Source of the DNA: JAISFI01 sp031553775
Lineage (GTDB): Bacteria; Bacteroidota; Bacteroidia; Bacteroidales; Azobacteroidaceae
DNA: 64,000 nt
Direction: 5' to 3'
Assembly: GCA_031553775.1 (NCBI GenBank)
Contig: JAVBLA010000005.1
Location: 62,001-126,000 of the forward strand
Shown here: one piece after another, positions 34,056-44,105 of the stretch
Position numbering within the stretch: the stretch's first letter is position 1
How the letters are laid out: the number at the start of each line of letters is the position of its first letter
Translations under genes and position numbers: made by a program
The notes under the pieces: model-generated
The model's input: the letters and a program-made list of their open reading frames with translations, nothing else
Told to the model about the DNA's origin: nothing
Databases searched by the model: none

Positions 34056-35420
34056 TTATTCAATATCGAAAGCAATCACCGCACGGTTCAGTTCGTTGAT
34101 ATCGAACGGCTGAACAGTATCTCCGTATGATTTAGAAGTAAAACGGTTTCTATCGATCTTGTATTTAGTAGTAAGAATTCTGATTACTTCATTAGAACGG
34201 CGTTCGCTCAACTTCATGTTATACTCCGGATAAGCGGTTTTCACATCTGCATAACCGGAAACAGAAACTCTCACATTCGGATATTTGCTCATAAATGCAG
34301 CAATTTCATCCAATTTATACATTTCGGTGGGGCGAACATCGTGTTTATCGATGATGAAATATACAACCACTTTCAGTCTTTCTTTTTCTTTCACCTGTTG
34401 TGGTTGCGGTTTATTCAACATATCTTCAATGCGTTGTAATCTCGCTTTAAGATCATCACAGCAATTGTCTTTCTGAACGGGAGGAGCAGCTCTCAGTTCG
34501 TTGATCTGGCGATTCAGATCGTCGATCAAAGCCTGATCCATTAACATCGGTTCTTCGAAGTTCCGTTTTTTGAATTTATAGGTAAGACCAACCATATAGT
34601 TAGCCAATCCGTCCATGGTATTACCATCACCCACGCGGCGGTCGAATACTTCCGGAAGAATATAATACTGGGCTTCCAGGTTCAGGTCCCATGCGTCTGA
34701 CAAACGGAATTTCGGCTGGATAGCTGTTTTGATACCGATCAGGTTAACAGCAGTTCTGTCGTAACCATCAACCGGAGAAGCCTCTTTGAAAGTATGGGTA
34801 TAAGCCACACCGGCCATTAACAATACTTCAAAAAATCTTTTTTCGTAGTAGGGCCTGAAAGTATTGTTAAGGTTCCACATAAAATCGATAGAACCACCCA
34901 TATATTTCATATTATAGTCGTAACCGGAACCTTTGCTTGTAGTACGGGGACTATTCTGATCCAAAAAACGCTCTCTTACAAATTTACCATGAGCAGCATT
35001 GCTGTATACATCCAGATAGTCGTTTGTTGAAGCATATGGTCCGTATGGATGATTTGCCCCGAGATACCAGGAACCCATACCTGCATCTGCATAAGGATCT
35101 TCATTATAATTCCAGGTAGCAAATCCCTGCAATTTAGCTCCGGTCACATTCAAACGAAGTCCCCAAACCGGTGACATCCATTTACCGACGGAAAGACCGA
35201 CAGTAGGTTTAACACGATCTCCGAAGCTTACATATCGCGATTCCTCACTCATCAGGTCGGCTACCCCACCCTGCAACGTAATGAACCAGTTGTCATGAAT
35301 TTTGTTTGCGAGAAAAGTTGTTTTGATCGCAGCTTTTTTCTTCGTTTCCTGGGTGTTGTCCTGTGCATTCAGAAAAAATGCAGGAACAAGAACCAGCAGA
35401 AGCAGAATAATTTTTCTCAT
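34056..35420 (-). CDS. OmpA-family outer-membrane protein
   Basis: 454 residues. A signal peptide MRKIILLLLVLVPAFFLNAQ is followed by a beta-barrel-like region to about residue 285 (WFITLQGGVADLMSEESRYV, YMVGLTYKFKKRNF), then a short linker (QKDNCCDDLKARLQRIEDML). The C-terminal 110 residues form the OmpA peptidoglycan-binding domain: VSGYADVKTAYPEYNMKLSE and ERRSNEVIRILTTKY. It would anchor the outer membrane to peptidoglycan and is a typical abundant Bacteroidales OmpA homologue. It has its own -7 box upstream and a hairpin terminator, so it is monocistronic. Confidence 0.92.
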   Translation of the reverse strand: MRKIILLLLVLVPAFFLNAQDNTQETKKKAAIKTTFLANKIHDNWFITLQGGVADLMSEESRYVSFGDRVKPTVGLSVGKWMSPVWGLRLNVTGAKLQGFATWNYNEDPYADAGMGSWYLGANHPYGPYASTNDYLDVYSNAAHGKFVRERFLDQNSPRTTSKGSGYDYNMKYMGGSIDFMWNLNNTFRPYYEKRFFEVLLMAGVAYTHTFKEASPVDGYDRTAVNLIGIKTAIQPKFRLSDAWDLNLEAQYYILPEVFDRRVGDGNTMDGLANYMVGLTYKFKKRNFEEPMLMDQALIDDLNRQINELRAAPPVQKDNCCDDLKARLQRIEDMLNKPQPQQVKEKERLKVVVYFIIDKHDVRPTEMYKLDEIAAFMSKYPNVRVSVSGYADVKTAYPEYNMKLSERRSNEVIRILTTKYKIDRNRFTSKSYGDTVQPFDINELNRAVIAFDIE

Positions 35421-35476
35421 TTTCGTTTCTTTTTTTAATTATTAAAATATGTTTAATGCGCTTAGAATTATCTGGT

Positions 35477-35484
35477 CAAAGTTA
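35477..35484 (-). promoter_or_regulatory. -7 box TAACTTTG of the OmpA-family gene
   Basis: Minus-strand perfect TAnnTTTG, 57 bp before ATG 35420, giving a leader of about 50 nt. Confidence 0.65.
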
Positions 35485-35821
35485 TTTGCCTTTTACTTTA
35501 ATAATTTGCAAATATATCAATTTTTCTTCTTTACAAAAAAAATACAATCGCAAATATTTAGTATTGAATTTTATGCCACAATTTCACTTTTCCCGCCAAC
35601 AATTTCTCATAACAACACAAAACAATGAATATCAAACAAATACCTAAATACCAAATTCTATTTTAGGTATTATTTATTTTAACAATTAAAGTTCTATTTT
35701 GTTTCCAAATGTAGAATATTTCCACACTTTTCATACATTTGGCATTCAATTTAGCAACTTTTCACATTTGTCTAATTTATAAAAAACAGTTAACTTGCGC
35801 TGTTTTTCAAACATACCTGTT
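35485..35821. other. A+T-rich spacer with one hairpin
   Basis: 337 bp between the OmpA promoter and coaBC with no credible gene. An inverted repeat ATACCTAAA (35640-35648) with TTTAGGTAT (35662-35670) could form a 9-bp stem. No TAnnTTTG box was found close to coaBC. Confidence 0.5.
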
Positions 35822-37030
35822 ATGAGATTGAAAGGGAAGAAAATTGTGGTCGGAATTACCGGAAGTATTGCCGCTTATAAAGCGGCTTATATGATCCGGG
35901 CATTTATCAGGGAAGGAGCTGAAGTACAGGTTGTGATCACGCCTGCAGGAAAAGAATTCATCACGCCTGTAACACTTTCTGCTTTAACCGGAAAGCCGGT
36001 GGTAAGTGAGTTTTTCACAGCTAACGATGGTACCTGGCACAGCCATGTGGATCTCGGTATCTGGGCGGATGCAATGGTCGTCGCTCCTGCCACCGCCTCT
36101 ACCATTGGAAAAATGGCCCATGGCATTGCAGACAACATGCTGATAACGACTTACCTGTCGATGAAAGCACCTGTTTTTATTGCTCCGGCAATGGATCTCG
36201 ACATGTTTGCGCATCCTTCCACACAACAGAATCTGAAATTATTACAATCGTACGGAAACCATATAATAGAACCAGGTACCGGCCACCTGGCAAGCAATTT
36301 GGAAGGGAAAGGGAGGATGGAAGAACCGGATAAAATCGTATCCATTGTAGCTACTCATTTTGAATGTCAACAAGACCTCCTGAAAAAAAAAATACTGATA
36401 ACTGCAGGTCCCACATATGAAAAGATCGATCCCGTACGTTTTATAGGTAATTACTCTTCAGGAAAGATGGGTTATGCTTTAGCCGAAGTGTGTGCGGAAC
36501 GTAGTGCAGATGTGATTTTAATCAGCGGACCGGTTAACCTGGAGGCCCTTCATCCAAAGATACAGGTAGTGCGGGTAGAATCTGCAAACGAAATGTACGC
36601 AGAAACCATGAAGTATTTTCCGGGAACAGATGCTGCTGTTTTTTGTGCCGCCGTAGCAGACTACCGTCCGGAAACTGCGGTTGAAGAGAAAATTAAGAGA
36701 ACGGACAGGGAATGGACCATCCGTTTGATACAGAATAAAGACATTGCGGCCGCGACCGGTGCCATAAAACAAAAACACCAGGTAACAGCCGGTTTTGCAT
36801 TGGAAACGAATAATGAGAAAGAAAATGCTGTTTCCAAGCTTCAAAAGAAAAATCTGGATTTTGTTGTACTGAACTCCCTGCAGGACGCAGGAGCCGGGTT
36901 CCGTACAGATACGAATAAAATTACTATTTTAGACCGGGATGGCAAAGAAGAGACCTTTCCGCTGAAACAAAAAAAAGAAGTGGCAGGTGATATTGTTGAT
37001 AAACTTATACAGTTATTGAAACCCATTTAA
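35822..37030 (+). CDS. coaBC: Bifunctional phosphopantothenoylcysteine decarboxylase/phosphopantothenate-cysteine ligase
   Basis: 402 residues from ATG 35822; a non-ATG extension of nine codons upstream is unnecessary. It carries out the second and third steps of coenzyme A synthesis from phosphopantothenate, joining cysteine and then decarboxylating the product. The N-terminal flavoprotein domain (VVGITGSIAAYKAAY, the HSHVDLG histidine, APATASTIGKMAHGIADN, PAMDLDM) holds FMN. The C-terminal ligase domain begins at ITAGPTYEKIDPVRFIGNYS and uses CTP. The order coaBC-porD-recN is conserved across Bacteroidetes. The stop is followed after one base by the porD ATG, so the genes form one operon. 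Confidence 0.93.
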   Translation: MRLKGKKIVVGITGSIAAYKAAYMIRAFIREGAEVQVVITPAGKEFITPVTLSALTGKPVVSEFFTANDGTWHSHVDLGIWADAMVVAPATASTIGKMAHGIADNMLITTYLSMKAPVFIAPAMDLDMFAHPSTQQNLKLLQSYGNHIIEPGTGHLASNLEGKGRMEEPDKIVSIVATHFECQQDLLKKKILITAGPTYEKIDPVRFIGNYSSGKMGYALAEVCAERSADVILISGPVNLEALHPKIQVVRVESANEMYAETMKYFPGTDAAVFCAAVADYRPETAVEEKIKRTDREWTIRLIQNKDIAAATGAIKQKHQVTAGFALETNNEKENAVSKLQKKNLDFVVLNSLQDAGAGFRTDTNKITILDRDGKEETFPLKQKKEVAGDIVDKLIQLLKPI

Positions 37031-37031
37031 A

Positions 37032-37931
37032 ATGAACCATATTCTTCATTTATGCATCATTTTCCTGTTTGTATCGGGAAATATAGTAAAAGCTCAGGAA
37101 CTGAATGCCAGGGTGACTGTCAACTCGGATAAGATTACAGGCACCAATAAACAGGTATTCACCACATTGGAATCCACTTTAAACGAATTCCTCAATACCC
37201 GTAAATGGACGCAGGCCACTTTTGCCATGAATGAGAGGATCGAGTGCACGTTCAATCTGATCATCAATCAACAATCGGATGAAAGCATCTTTGCGGCCGA
37301 ACTGCAGATTTCCGCCCGCCGGCCAGTATATAATTCGTCTTACAGTACATCTACTTTTAACTTCAGGGATCCTCAATTCGATTTCAATTATCTGGAAAAC
37401 ACGCCGATAGAATATGTGGAAAACCGGTTGGAAAGTAATCTGACGGCTACTTTGGCATTCTATGTGTATATCATCTTAGGCCTGGACTTCGATAGCTTCT
37501 CGCCTATGGGAGGAAATCCGTATTTTCGTGTTGCCCAACAAATTGCCGCTGAAGCCCAATCGGGCGGATGGACGGGGTGGACTCCTTTTGAAAAATCGAA
37601 CAGCAGGCACGGACTGATTACCGCACTGACCGACGAAGGATTAAAAAATTTCAGAGAATACTGGTATACCTACCACCGGAAGGGATTGGACGAAATGGCG
37701 GCCAATGCCGACAGGGGAAGGACCAATATCATCAACGGACTGCCTGTTTTAAAGGAAGTCCGTGATGCACGTCCCACAACAATCCTGATCCAGATGTTTG
37801 CCGACACCAAATTAGACGAATTAGTCAATATTTATTCCAAAGCCAGTACCCAGGAGAAAAACGACGGGTACGAACTGTTACGCAGTTTATTCCCGACCAT
37901 GTCTTCCCGACTCGAACCTATGAAAAAATAG
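37032..37931 (+). CDS. porD: PorD-like T9SS-associated protein (DUF4835)
   Basis: 299 residues with a signal peptide ending near VSGNIVKAQE, so exported to the periplasm or outer membrane. The sequence (QISARRPVYNSSYSTSTFNF, VENRLESNLTATLAFYVYII, LGLDFDSFSPMGGNPYFRVA) matches the DUF4835 family now called PorD, an accessory component of the type IX secretion system. It starts 1 bp after coaBC and ends 9 bp before recN, a widely conserved gene order. Its presence agrees with the T9SS substrates at 9788 and 30094. Its exact biochemical role is not known. Confidence 0.82.
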   Translation: MNHILHLCIIFLFVSGNIVKAQELNARVTVNSDKITGTNKQVFTTLESTLNEFLNTRKWTQATFAMNERIECTFNLIINQQSDESIFAAELQISARRPVYNSSYSTSTFNFRDPQFDFNYLENTPIEYVENRLESNLTATLAFYVYIILGLDFDSFSPMGGNPYFRVAQQIAAEAQSGGWTGWTPFEKSNSRHGLITALTDEGLKNFREYWYTYHRKGLDEMAANADRGRTNIINGLPVLKEVRDARPTTILIQMFADTKLDELVNIYSKASTQEKNDGYELLRSLFPTMSSRLEPMKK

Positions 37932-37940
37932 TTTTTTATT

Positions 37941-39608
37941 ATGCTGACATCATTATCCATTCAAAATTATGCCCTAATTTCCGGACTGGAAATTTCCTTT
38001 TCACCGGGGTTTTCTGTGCTGACAGGAGAAACCGGAGCAGGAAAATCTATCATTCTGGGGGCACTTTCCCTCATTCTGGGACAAAGGGCAGACTCCCGTG
38101 CAATTAAGCAGGGAGCCCACAAATGTACAATAGAAGGGATCTTTAATATATCCGACTACCGGTTGGAAGATTTTTTTTCAGAAAAGGACTGGGAATACGA
38201 TGCACAACATTGTATTATACGCAGGGAAATTTATGAAAGCGGGAAATCGCGGGCTTTCATTAACGACGTACCGGTATCTTTATCAGACCTGAAAGAATTG
38301 GTCGGACGCCTGATCGATGTACATTCCCAGCACCAAAATCTGTTGTTGGGAGATAATCGTTTCCAATTACAGGTCATTGACAGTTTGTCCGGACAACCGG
38401 AAATATTTGCAGAATACAGAAGAAACTACAATGCTTACATTTCTCTAAAAAAACAGTTGGACAACCTGCAACAGGAAGCTGCAGAAAGCCGGACAGAAGA
38501 AGATTACCTCCGGTTTCAACTGCAACAATTAGACGAAGCGGGATTGACCCGGGGCGAACAGGCTGTATTGGAACAGGAAATCGAAACCCTTTCACACACG
38601 GAAGAAATCAAAGCAGGACTTTTCCGGCTGATACAACTCCTTTCGGACGATGAAAACGGCGTTATTCTCCGGTTAAAAGAAAGTCTGTCCACCTGCCAAT
38701 CCCTTCAAAAGATATACGCGCCCTCCGAAGAAATCGAAAAACGAATACAATCGGCATATATCGACCTCAGGGAGCTACTCCGGGAGACAGGACGATTGGA
38801 AGAATTGCTGGAATACGATCCCGAACGTTTACAAATGTTGAACGATCGCCTGAACCTGATTTATACGCTACAACAAAAACACCATATGCAATCGGTCGAA
38901 GAACTGATCGATCTCCGGGAGAGTATCCGGGAAAAGATCCAATCGATCGACAATTTCGATGAAAGAATTGCTGTTTTACAGCATCAAACGGAGCAAGCCT
39001 ATACCGAAGTTTGCCTCCTGGCAGAAAAGATTAGCTCTATCAGAAAAGAAACCGCCGGAAAATTCGAGAAACAGTTGACGGAAAAAGTCAGCCTGTTAGG
39101 GATGCCCCATATGCGATTTTCCTGCCAGATAGATCCGAAAATTTCTCCGGATTATACCGGAATAGACACTGTTACCTTTTTGTTCTCGGCTAACAAAAAT
39201 GTAGGCCCGATGCCTATGTCTCAAATTGCATCGGGAGGAGAAATATCCCGCATCATGCTGGGGGTTAAAGCATTGGTTGCCGGGAGCATGGCACTTCCTA
39301 CTATTATTTTCGATGAAATAGACACCGGAGTATCCGGCGAAATTGCAGATAAAATGGGACTCATTATGAAAGAACTGGGCTCTGTTATGCAGGTAATCAC
39401 CATCACCCATCTCCCCCAGATCGCTGCTCAGGGAAATGTGCATTACCATGTATACAAGGAGGAAAAGGGAAATACATCGGAGACCCATATCAGGGAATTA
39501 AAACCGGAAGAACGGATCAAAGAAATCGCATCGATGCTGAGTGGCTCCGAACTTTCGGATGCCGCACTGGAAAATGCAAGAAACTTACTAAGAATACAAA
39601 AAAAATAA
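37941..39608 (+). CDS. recN: DNA repair protein RecN
   Basis: 555 residues. An SMC-like protein that binds DNA ends during double-strand-break repair. Walker A GETGAGKS is at residues 29-36; the middle (about 160-370) is a long coiled coil; the signature SGGEISRIMLGVKAL and Walker B TIIFDEIDTGVSG lie in the C-terminal half, followed by ITHLPQIAAQGNVHYHVYKE. All ATPase parts are intact. It follows porD by 9 bp and precedes rlmB across a repeat-containing gap. Confidence 0.94.
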   Translation: MLTSLSIQNYALISGLEISFSPGFSVLTGETGAGKSIILGALSLILGQRADSRAIKQGAHKCTIEGIFNISDYRLEDFFSEKDWEYDAQHCIIRREIYESGKSRAFINDVPVSLSDLKELVGRLIDVHSQHQNLLLGDNRFQLQVIDSLSGQPEIFAEYRRNYNAYISLKKQLDNLQQEAAESRTEEDYLRFQLQQLDEAGLTRGEQAVLEQEIETLSHTEEIKAGLFRLIQLLSDDENGVILRLKESLSTCQSLQKIYAPSEEIEKRIQSAYIDLRELLRETGRLEELLEYDPERLQMLNDRLNLIYTLQQKHHMQSVEELIDLRESIREKIQSIDNFDERIAVLQHQTEQAYTEVCLLAEKISSIRKETAGKFEKQLTEKVSLLGMPHMRFSCQIDPKISPDYTGIDTVTFLFSANKNVGPMPMSQIASGGEISRIMLGVKALVAGSMALPTIIFDEIDTGVSGEIADKMGLIMKELGSVMQVITITHLPQIAAQGNVHYHVYKEEKGNTSETHIRELKPEERIKEIASMLSGSELSDAALENARNLLRIQKK

Positions 39609-39639
39609 AAACTGTCAACTTCAAAAAAATTGAATTCAT

Positions 39640-39662
39640 TTTCAATTTTCAATTATCAATTA
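39640..39662. repeat. CAATTTTCAATT low-complexity repeat
   Basis: Tandem TTTTCAATTTTCAATTATCA-type units between recN and rlmB, of the same family as at 18819. Confidence 0.75.
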
Positions 39663-39669
39663 TATAAGT

Positions 39670-40404
39670 ATGAAAGAAAATGAAATGATCTTCGGCACCC
39701 GCGCCGTAATCGAAGCCATCCAGGCAGGTAAAGAAATCGACAAGATACTGATAAAAAGGGATTTTCAGGGAGAATTGACCAGAGAACTCTTCTCCATTGT
39801 AAAAGGCACGGATATTCCCGTTCAACGTGTTCCTCAGGAAAAATTAGACCGCCTGACCCGGAAAAACCACCAGGGGGTAATCGCCTTCGTATCTGCGATT
39901 ACTTATCAGAAATTAGAAGATATCATTCCATTCTTATATGAAGAGGGAAAAGTTCCTTTTATCGTATTGCTAGACGGAATTACCGACGTACGGAACTTCG
40001 GTGCTATCGCCCGTACCTGTGAATGTGCCGGAGTGGATGCCATCGTTATTCCTCCCAGAAACAGCGTAACGGTGAATGCCGATGCCATCAAAACTTCCGC
40101 CGGAGCATTACACTCTCTTCCCGTCTGCAAAGAAAAAAGCATCAACGAAGCCATTCGTTTCCTGAAAGATTGCGGTATCCGGGTAGTGGCAGCCACAGAA
40201 AAAGCCGCCAAAGACTATACCGAAGTAAATTATACCGATCCCGTTGCTATTGTGATGGGCGCCGAAGATATGGGTATCGCCACAGACAACCTGCGGATCT
40301 GCGATGAAATGGTACTAATCCCCCTGGCCGGGAATATTGCCTCCCTGAATGTATCGGCAGCCGCGGCTATTCTTACTTATGAGGTGGTGAGGCAGAGGAG
40401 ATAG
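39670..40404 (+). CDS. rlmB: 23S rRNA (guanosine-2'-O-)-methyltransferase, RlmB/TrmH family
   Basis: 244 residues. A SPOUT methyltransferase that in the model enzyme methylates the 2'-O of G2251 in 23S rRNA. The N-terminal L30e-like substrate domain (MIFGTRAVIEAIQAGKEIDK) precedes the catalytic domain with the three SPOUT motifs: DVRNFGAIARTCECAG, VMGAEDMGIA, and IPLAGNIASLNVSAAAAI. The trefoil knot is therefore intact. Symbol assigned by the domain order and length; other TrmH-type methylases are close in sequence. Its stop codon lies at the edge of repeat element B. Confidence 0.85.
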   Translation: MKENEMIFGTRAVIEAIQAGKEIDKILIKRDFQGELTRELFSIVKGTDIPVQRVPQEKLDRLTRKNHQGVIAFVSAITYQKLEDIIPFLYEEGKVPFIVLLDGITDVRNFGAIARTCECAGVDAIVIPPRNSVTVNADAIKTSAGALHSLPVCKEKSINEAIRFLKDCGIRVVAATEKAAKDYTEVNYTDPVAIVMGAEDMGIATDNLRICDEMVLIPLAGNIASLNVSAAAAILTYEVVRQRR

Positions 40405-40502
40405 TTAAGAGTTAAGAATTAAGAGTTGGGATTCTTCGAATCCCGGGTGGTTATACCATCTTATGTTGATTAGGAAATCAATTCTTAACTCTTAACTCTT
40501 AA
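40402..40502. repeat. Inverted-repeat element B with TTAAGAGTTAAGAATT arms
   Basis: The left arm 40404-40428 and right arm 40480-40502 are complementary. The core starts with the palindrome GGGATTCTTCGAATCCC, shared with element C, but then differs and is shorter. It lies in the convergent gap of rlmB and the MFS gene. The right arm encodes the last residues (LRVKS) and stop of the MFS gene. Confidence 0.8.
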
Positions 40503-41639
40503 AAAGAAAGAACAAAACAACAAATAAACCGCACAAGCAACAATCACCAATACCGAACCCGACTGATTGCCGATTAAATCGGTAAAAACGCCCATAATCA
40601 TAGGGATTAAAGCACCTCCTGCTATACCTGTTACCATCAGGCCGGAGATTTCATTGGCTTTTTGAGGTTCTTTTTGCAAAGCTAACGAGAAAAGAATGGA
40701 AAAAACATTGGCACAGGCAAAGCCGGTGATACCGACCAGCACCAGAATCAACATTTTTCCGGGGACAAAAAAGAGTGTCAGCAATGCAGCGACGGCCAGC
40801 AGCATGCTGATCCGGAAAAATCCGGAAGCAGAAAACCGCGATAAGATAAACGCTCCGATAAAGGCTCCGATCGTGCGACAGGCAAAATAAACACTTACCC
40901 CATAATTGGCTTCTTCCATCGGAATACCGCAACGTTCCATCAGCACACGAGGGGTTGCGGTATTGATACCGACATCCAGTCCTACTACAAAAACAATTCC
41001 CAGAAAAAGAAGTAAGATGTTTTTATTTCCGAGTAAACTCCAGACTTCACCGAAAGATGAAGTTCGGGAAACTTCTTTTTCTTCCGGTATGGAAGTAAGC
41101 TGTAGCCAAAGGAATGAGAGCAATGTGATTCCTGCAAAAACAGGGAACATGGCCTGCCAGTTACCGGTATAGCGGACAGCCCACGCAGCAATAAAAGGAC
41201 CGGAAAACGATGATATCGCTTTTACAAACTGCCCGATAGTCAATGCACTGGTCAGTTGATTTTCTTTTACTACATTCGAAAGCAAAGGATTCAGGGATAC
41301 CTGCAGGATGGTATTGGCAATACCCAGCAAAGCAAAGGCTATGAGACAGGTATAATAGGCATAATGGATAAAAGGGATCAGCATGGCAATAAAAGTAATG
41401 GCATTGCTGATCTGAACCGTTTTCTTCCGCCCCAGCTTATTCATCATTATTCCCGTTGGAATCGAGAAAATAAAAAACCAGATAAATACCATAAAAGGCA
41501 GGAAGTTTGCCATGGTATCACTCAGGTTGAAATCGTGTTTGACATAGTTGGATGAAATGCCGACTACATCGCAAAAACCCATGATGAAGAATCCGAATAA
41601 TACCGGAAGGAGCCTGGAGATAGAATGTTTTTGTTCCAT
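40485..41639 (-). CDS. MFS sugar permease (FHS-like)
   Basis: 384 residues with about twelve hydrophobic spans. The N-terminal half has GIMMNKLGRKKTVQISN, the loop 2-3 MFS motif, in a form typical of the fucose/galactose/glucose family of H+ symporters. It would import a monosaccharide across the inner membrane. It is 3 bp downstream of the GH92 mannosidase and in the same operon as the ManA-like gene, so mannose is the likely substrate. The last five residues (LRVKS) are encoded in an arm of repeat element B, which may have replaced the original tail. Confidence 0.85.
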   Translation of the reverse strand: MEQKHSISRLLPVLFGFFIMGFCDVVGISSNYVKHDFNLSDTMANFLPFMVFIWFFIFSIPTGIMMNKLGRKKTVQISNAITFIAMLIPFIHYAYYTCLIAFALLGIANTILQVSLNPLLSNVVKENQLTSALTIGQFVKAISSFSGPFIAAWAVRYTGNWQAMFPVFAGITLLSFLWLQLTSIPEEKEVSRTSSFGEVWSLLGNKNILLLFLGIVFVVGLDVGINTATPRVLMERCGIPMEEANYGVSVYFACRTIGAFIGAFILSRFSASGFFRISMLLAVAALLTLFFVPGKMLILVLVGITGFACANVFSILFSLALQKEPQKANEISGLMVTGIAGGALIPMIMGVFTDLIGNQSGSVLVIVACAVYLLFCSFFLRVKS

Positions 41640-41642
41640 AAT

Positions 41643-44033
41643 TTAATAATTATCTTTGGGTTGAGAACTTAATACCAATTTCAAATGTCCACCTTTCCGG
41701 ATAGTCTCGTAGGGAATCTCGAGTTCCGCAAGATTTTCACCATTGAAAGAAATTGTTTGTAAATACATATTATCCAGGGAATTATTTTTCGTTTCGATTA
41801 CAAAGGGGTTCCTGCCCGGCACCCGGATGGTCACTCTATCAAATAAAGGGCTTCCTATCTGAAAATTCGGATTTTTTTCCGTCAAACCTTTCACATCAAA
41901 TAAGCCGATGGAAGATATAACGTACCATGCGCCTAATTGCCCCTGGTCTTCATCCTGTCCGTAACCATAGCCATGAATACCCTCTGTGCCATAGAATTCA
42001 TTACATATCGTTCTGACCCACTTTTGAGTCAGCGATGGTTTCCCGGAAAAATTAAACAACCAGGAAATATGCAGGTTAGGCTGATTCCCGTGGTTGTATA
42101 ATCCCGACAGACCGGCAAATGCATCCACATGGGTTCCTCCTCCGAAAATATTTTTCCGGGAAACAATGAAAATACTGTCCAGACGGTTATTGAAAGTCTC
42201 CTGTCCCAGAGTAGCAACCAATTTTTCAATATCATGAGGCACGTAAAAAGTATATTGCCAGGCGTTTCCTTCCTGGAATCCTCTCCAGGGTTGAGCCGGG
42301 TCGAATTGGTCGATAAAGCGGCCCTGTTTGTCTCTGGGACGGATGAATTTCGTTTCCGGATCATACAGGTTTTTCCATCCTTCCGATAGACGGATCAATT
42401 GTTCATAATCGGCCGTTTTTCCCAGCGACCGGGCAAACTGAGCTACAGCATAAGCGCTAAAAGAGTATTCTAAAGTATGTGAAGCGGAAAAACCGGAACC
42501 TTCCGTATTCGTATCGAATCCCAGTTCCGGAACAAAGGGAGAATATCCTTTTTCCACAAATTGTTTCGTATCCATTTTTCCTGCGCCTTCCAGCCGGTTT
42601 TGTCCGTCCAGTTCATTCTTACGGGCAGCCTCGTATGCCTGTTCCACATTCAGGTTCACTAACCCGCAATTGTAGGCGGCAGCAATAGCTAATCCCGTAA
42701 AGTTTGTTCCTACTCCGGAAACATATTTGCTGTTGGCAATTCCATCGCCCAGCCAACCGGCATCTTTATATACGAGCAACTGGCTTTGTACCCAATCGGC
42801 ATAATATTCCGGGTATGCCAGACTCCAAAGCTGGGTCAGGTTCCAGAAACCACCCCAGATTGCATCCGTATTGTAATGATTGTGTCCGGGTTTTCCGTCG
42901 GTACCCGGCTCAATCTGTCCCACCTCCCCGTTATTCATGGGATAAGCTCCGTTCACATCACTGGCCAGGCCTCTGCCCAATAAAGCATGGTACAAACCCG
43001 TATAAAATTTCACTTTATCTTTCTCATTTTTTCCTTCTACGCTGATCCTTCCCAGATAATCATTCCAGGTATTCAATGAATTTTCTTTTGCCTGGTCGAA
43101 AGTCAGGTCTTTTGCTTCAGATTCCAGATTCAGTCTGGCATTTTCAATCGAGGTATAAGACAAGCCGATTTTAACGGTAACCGTTTCGTTCTCCCGGGTA
43201 TTGAAAGTCAGGTATAATCCGGATCCGCTTCCGGTGGCTGATTTACTATCCGGTGATATTTCCGAATGTATAAAAGTTCCGTATTCTGCCGGTTTCTTAT
43301 CCGTTTCTGCGGAAAAATACATGGCGACCCGTGCTCCGGCCTGATATTTTTTTACATATTCAGGACTTGTGATCACAAAGCCTTCCACTCTCCCGTCATC
43401 AGTCAGATATACAGATGCATCTATTACCTCTCCGCTTTCTCCCTGGCGATTACCTATATCGAAAATCACATGGGACTCTGTCGATTCAGGAAAAGTATAC
43501 CTCTGGAAACCAACCCTTTGTGTAGCTGTCAACTCCGCTTTCACCCGGTAATCTTTCAAAAACACCGAATAATACCCGGAAGTAGCATATTCGTCTTTTT
43601 TATCGAAGCGGGAACGGTATCCTTCGTCCGGACGAAGCGTATCTCCCGGTATGGTTTGCAAAGTACCAACGGTTGGAGCCAATACCACTCCTCCTACCTG
43701 AAACTCATGGAAACAGGCAAATCCTTCGATAGAGGTATCCCGGAAATCATAACCGACGGCTTCCCATCCTGATTGATTACCGTAATGGGCGTTGGTAGAG
43801 GGGCCTAATTTTGCCATTCCAAAAGGAACTGCAGCCGGAGTATAGAAAAACCAACGGCAATGGGCAGTTCCTATATTCGGATCTACATAGTCTGAAAATC
43901 GCTTCGTTCCTTCTGTTTCCTTCTTTTCTAGATTACAGGAAGGAAGAAAACAGATGACAGCGAACAATATACACAGTTTTTTTATTTCAACAACATTAAA
44001 AAATAAAGAACAGGCCAGAATCTGTATTTTCAT
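41643..44033 (-). CDS. GH92 alpha-mannosidase, lipoprotein
   Basis: 796 residues from ATG 44033, with a hydrophobic segment ending in FLPSC, so probably a lipoprotein at the periplasmic or surface side of a membrane. GH92 enzymes are calcium-dependent exo-alpha-mannosidases that trim alpha-mannosides by inversion. The N-terminal beta-sandwich (DYVDPNIGTAHCRWFFYTPA, FACFHEFQVGG) and the (alpha/alpha)6 barrel with HGYGYGQDEDQGQLGAWYVI carry the family signatures, including the acidic catalytic pair in DEDQGQ. It stands between the ManA-like gene and the MFS gene on the same strand. Which linkage it cuts cannot be decided here. Confidence 0.88.
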   Translation of the reverse strand: MKIQILACSLFFNVVEIKKLCILFAVICFLPSCNLEKKETEGTKRFSDYVDPNIGTAHCRWFFYTPAAVPFGMAKLGPSTNAHYGNQSGWEAVGYDFRDTSIEGFACFHEFQVGGVVLAPTVGTLQTIPGDTLRPDEGYRSRFDKKDEYATSGYYSVFLKDYRVKAELTATQRVGFQRYTFPESTESHVIFDIGNRQGESGEVIDASVYLTDDGRVEGFVITSPEYVKKYQAGARVAMYFSAETDKKPAEYGTFIHSEISPDSKSATGSGSGLYLTFNTRENETVTVKIGLSYTSIENARLNLESEAKDLTFDQAKENSLNTWNDYLGRISVEGKNEKDKVKFYTGLYHALLGRGLASDVNGAYPMNNGEVGQIEPGTDGKPGHNHYNTDAIWGGFWNLTQLWSLAYPEYYADWVQSQLLVYKDAGWLGDGIANSKYVSGVGTNFTGLAIAAAYNCGLVNLNVEQAYEAARKNELDGQNRLEGAGKMDTKQFVEKGYSPFVPELGFDTNTEGSGFSASHTLEYSFSAYAVAQFARSLGKTADYEQLIRLSEGWKNLYDPETKFIRPRDKQGRFIDQFDPAQPWRGFQEGNAWQYTFYVPHDIEKLVATLGQETFNNRLDSIFIVSRKNIFGGGTHVDAFAGLSGLYNHGNQPNLHISWLFNFSGKPSLTQKWVRTICNEFYGTEGIHGYGYGQDEDQGQLGAWYVISSIGLFDVKGLTEKNPNFQIGSPLFDRVTIRVPGRNPFVIETKNNSLDNMYLQTISFNGENLAELEIPYETIRKGGHLKLVLSSQPKDNY

Positions 44034-44105
44034 CAATAAAAATTATTAGTTGATTACAATTGTTTGATAGATTATAATATAAAATATGGGTTCTTTGATA
44101 TGAAC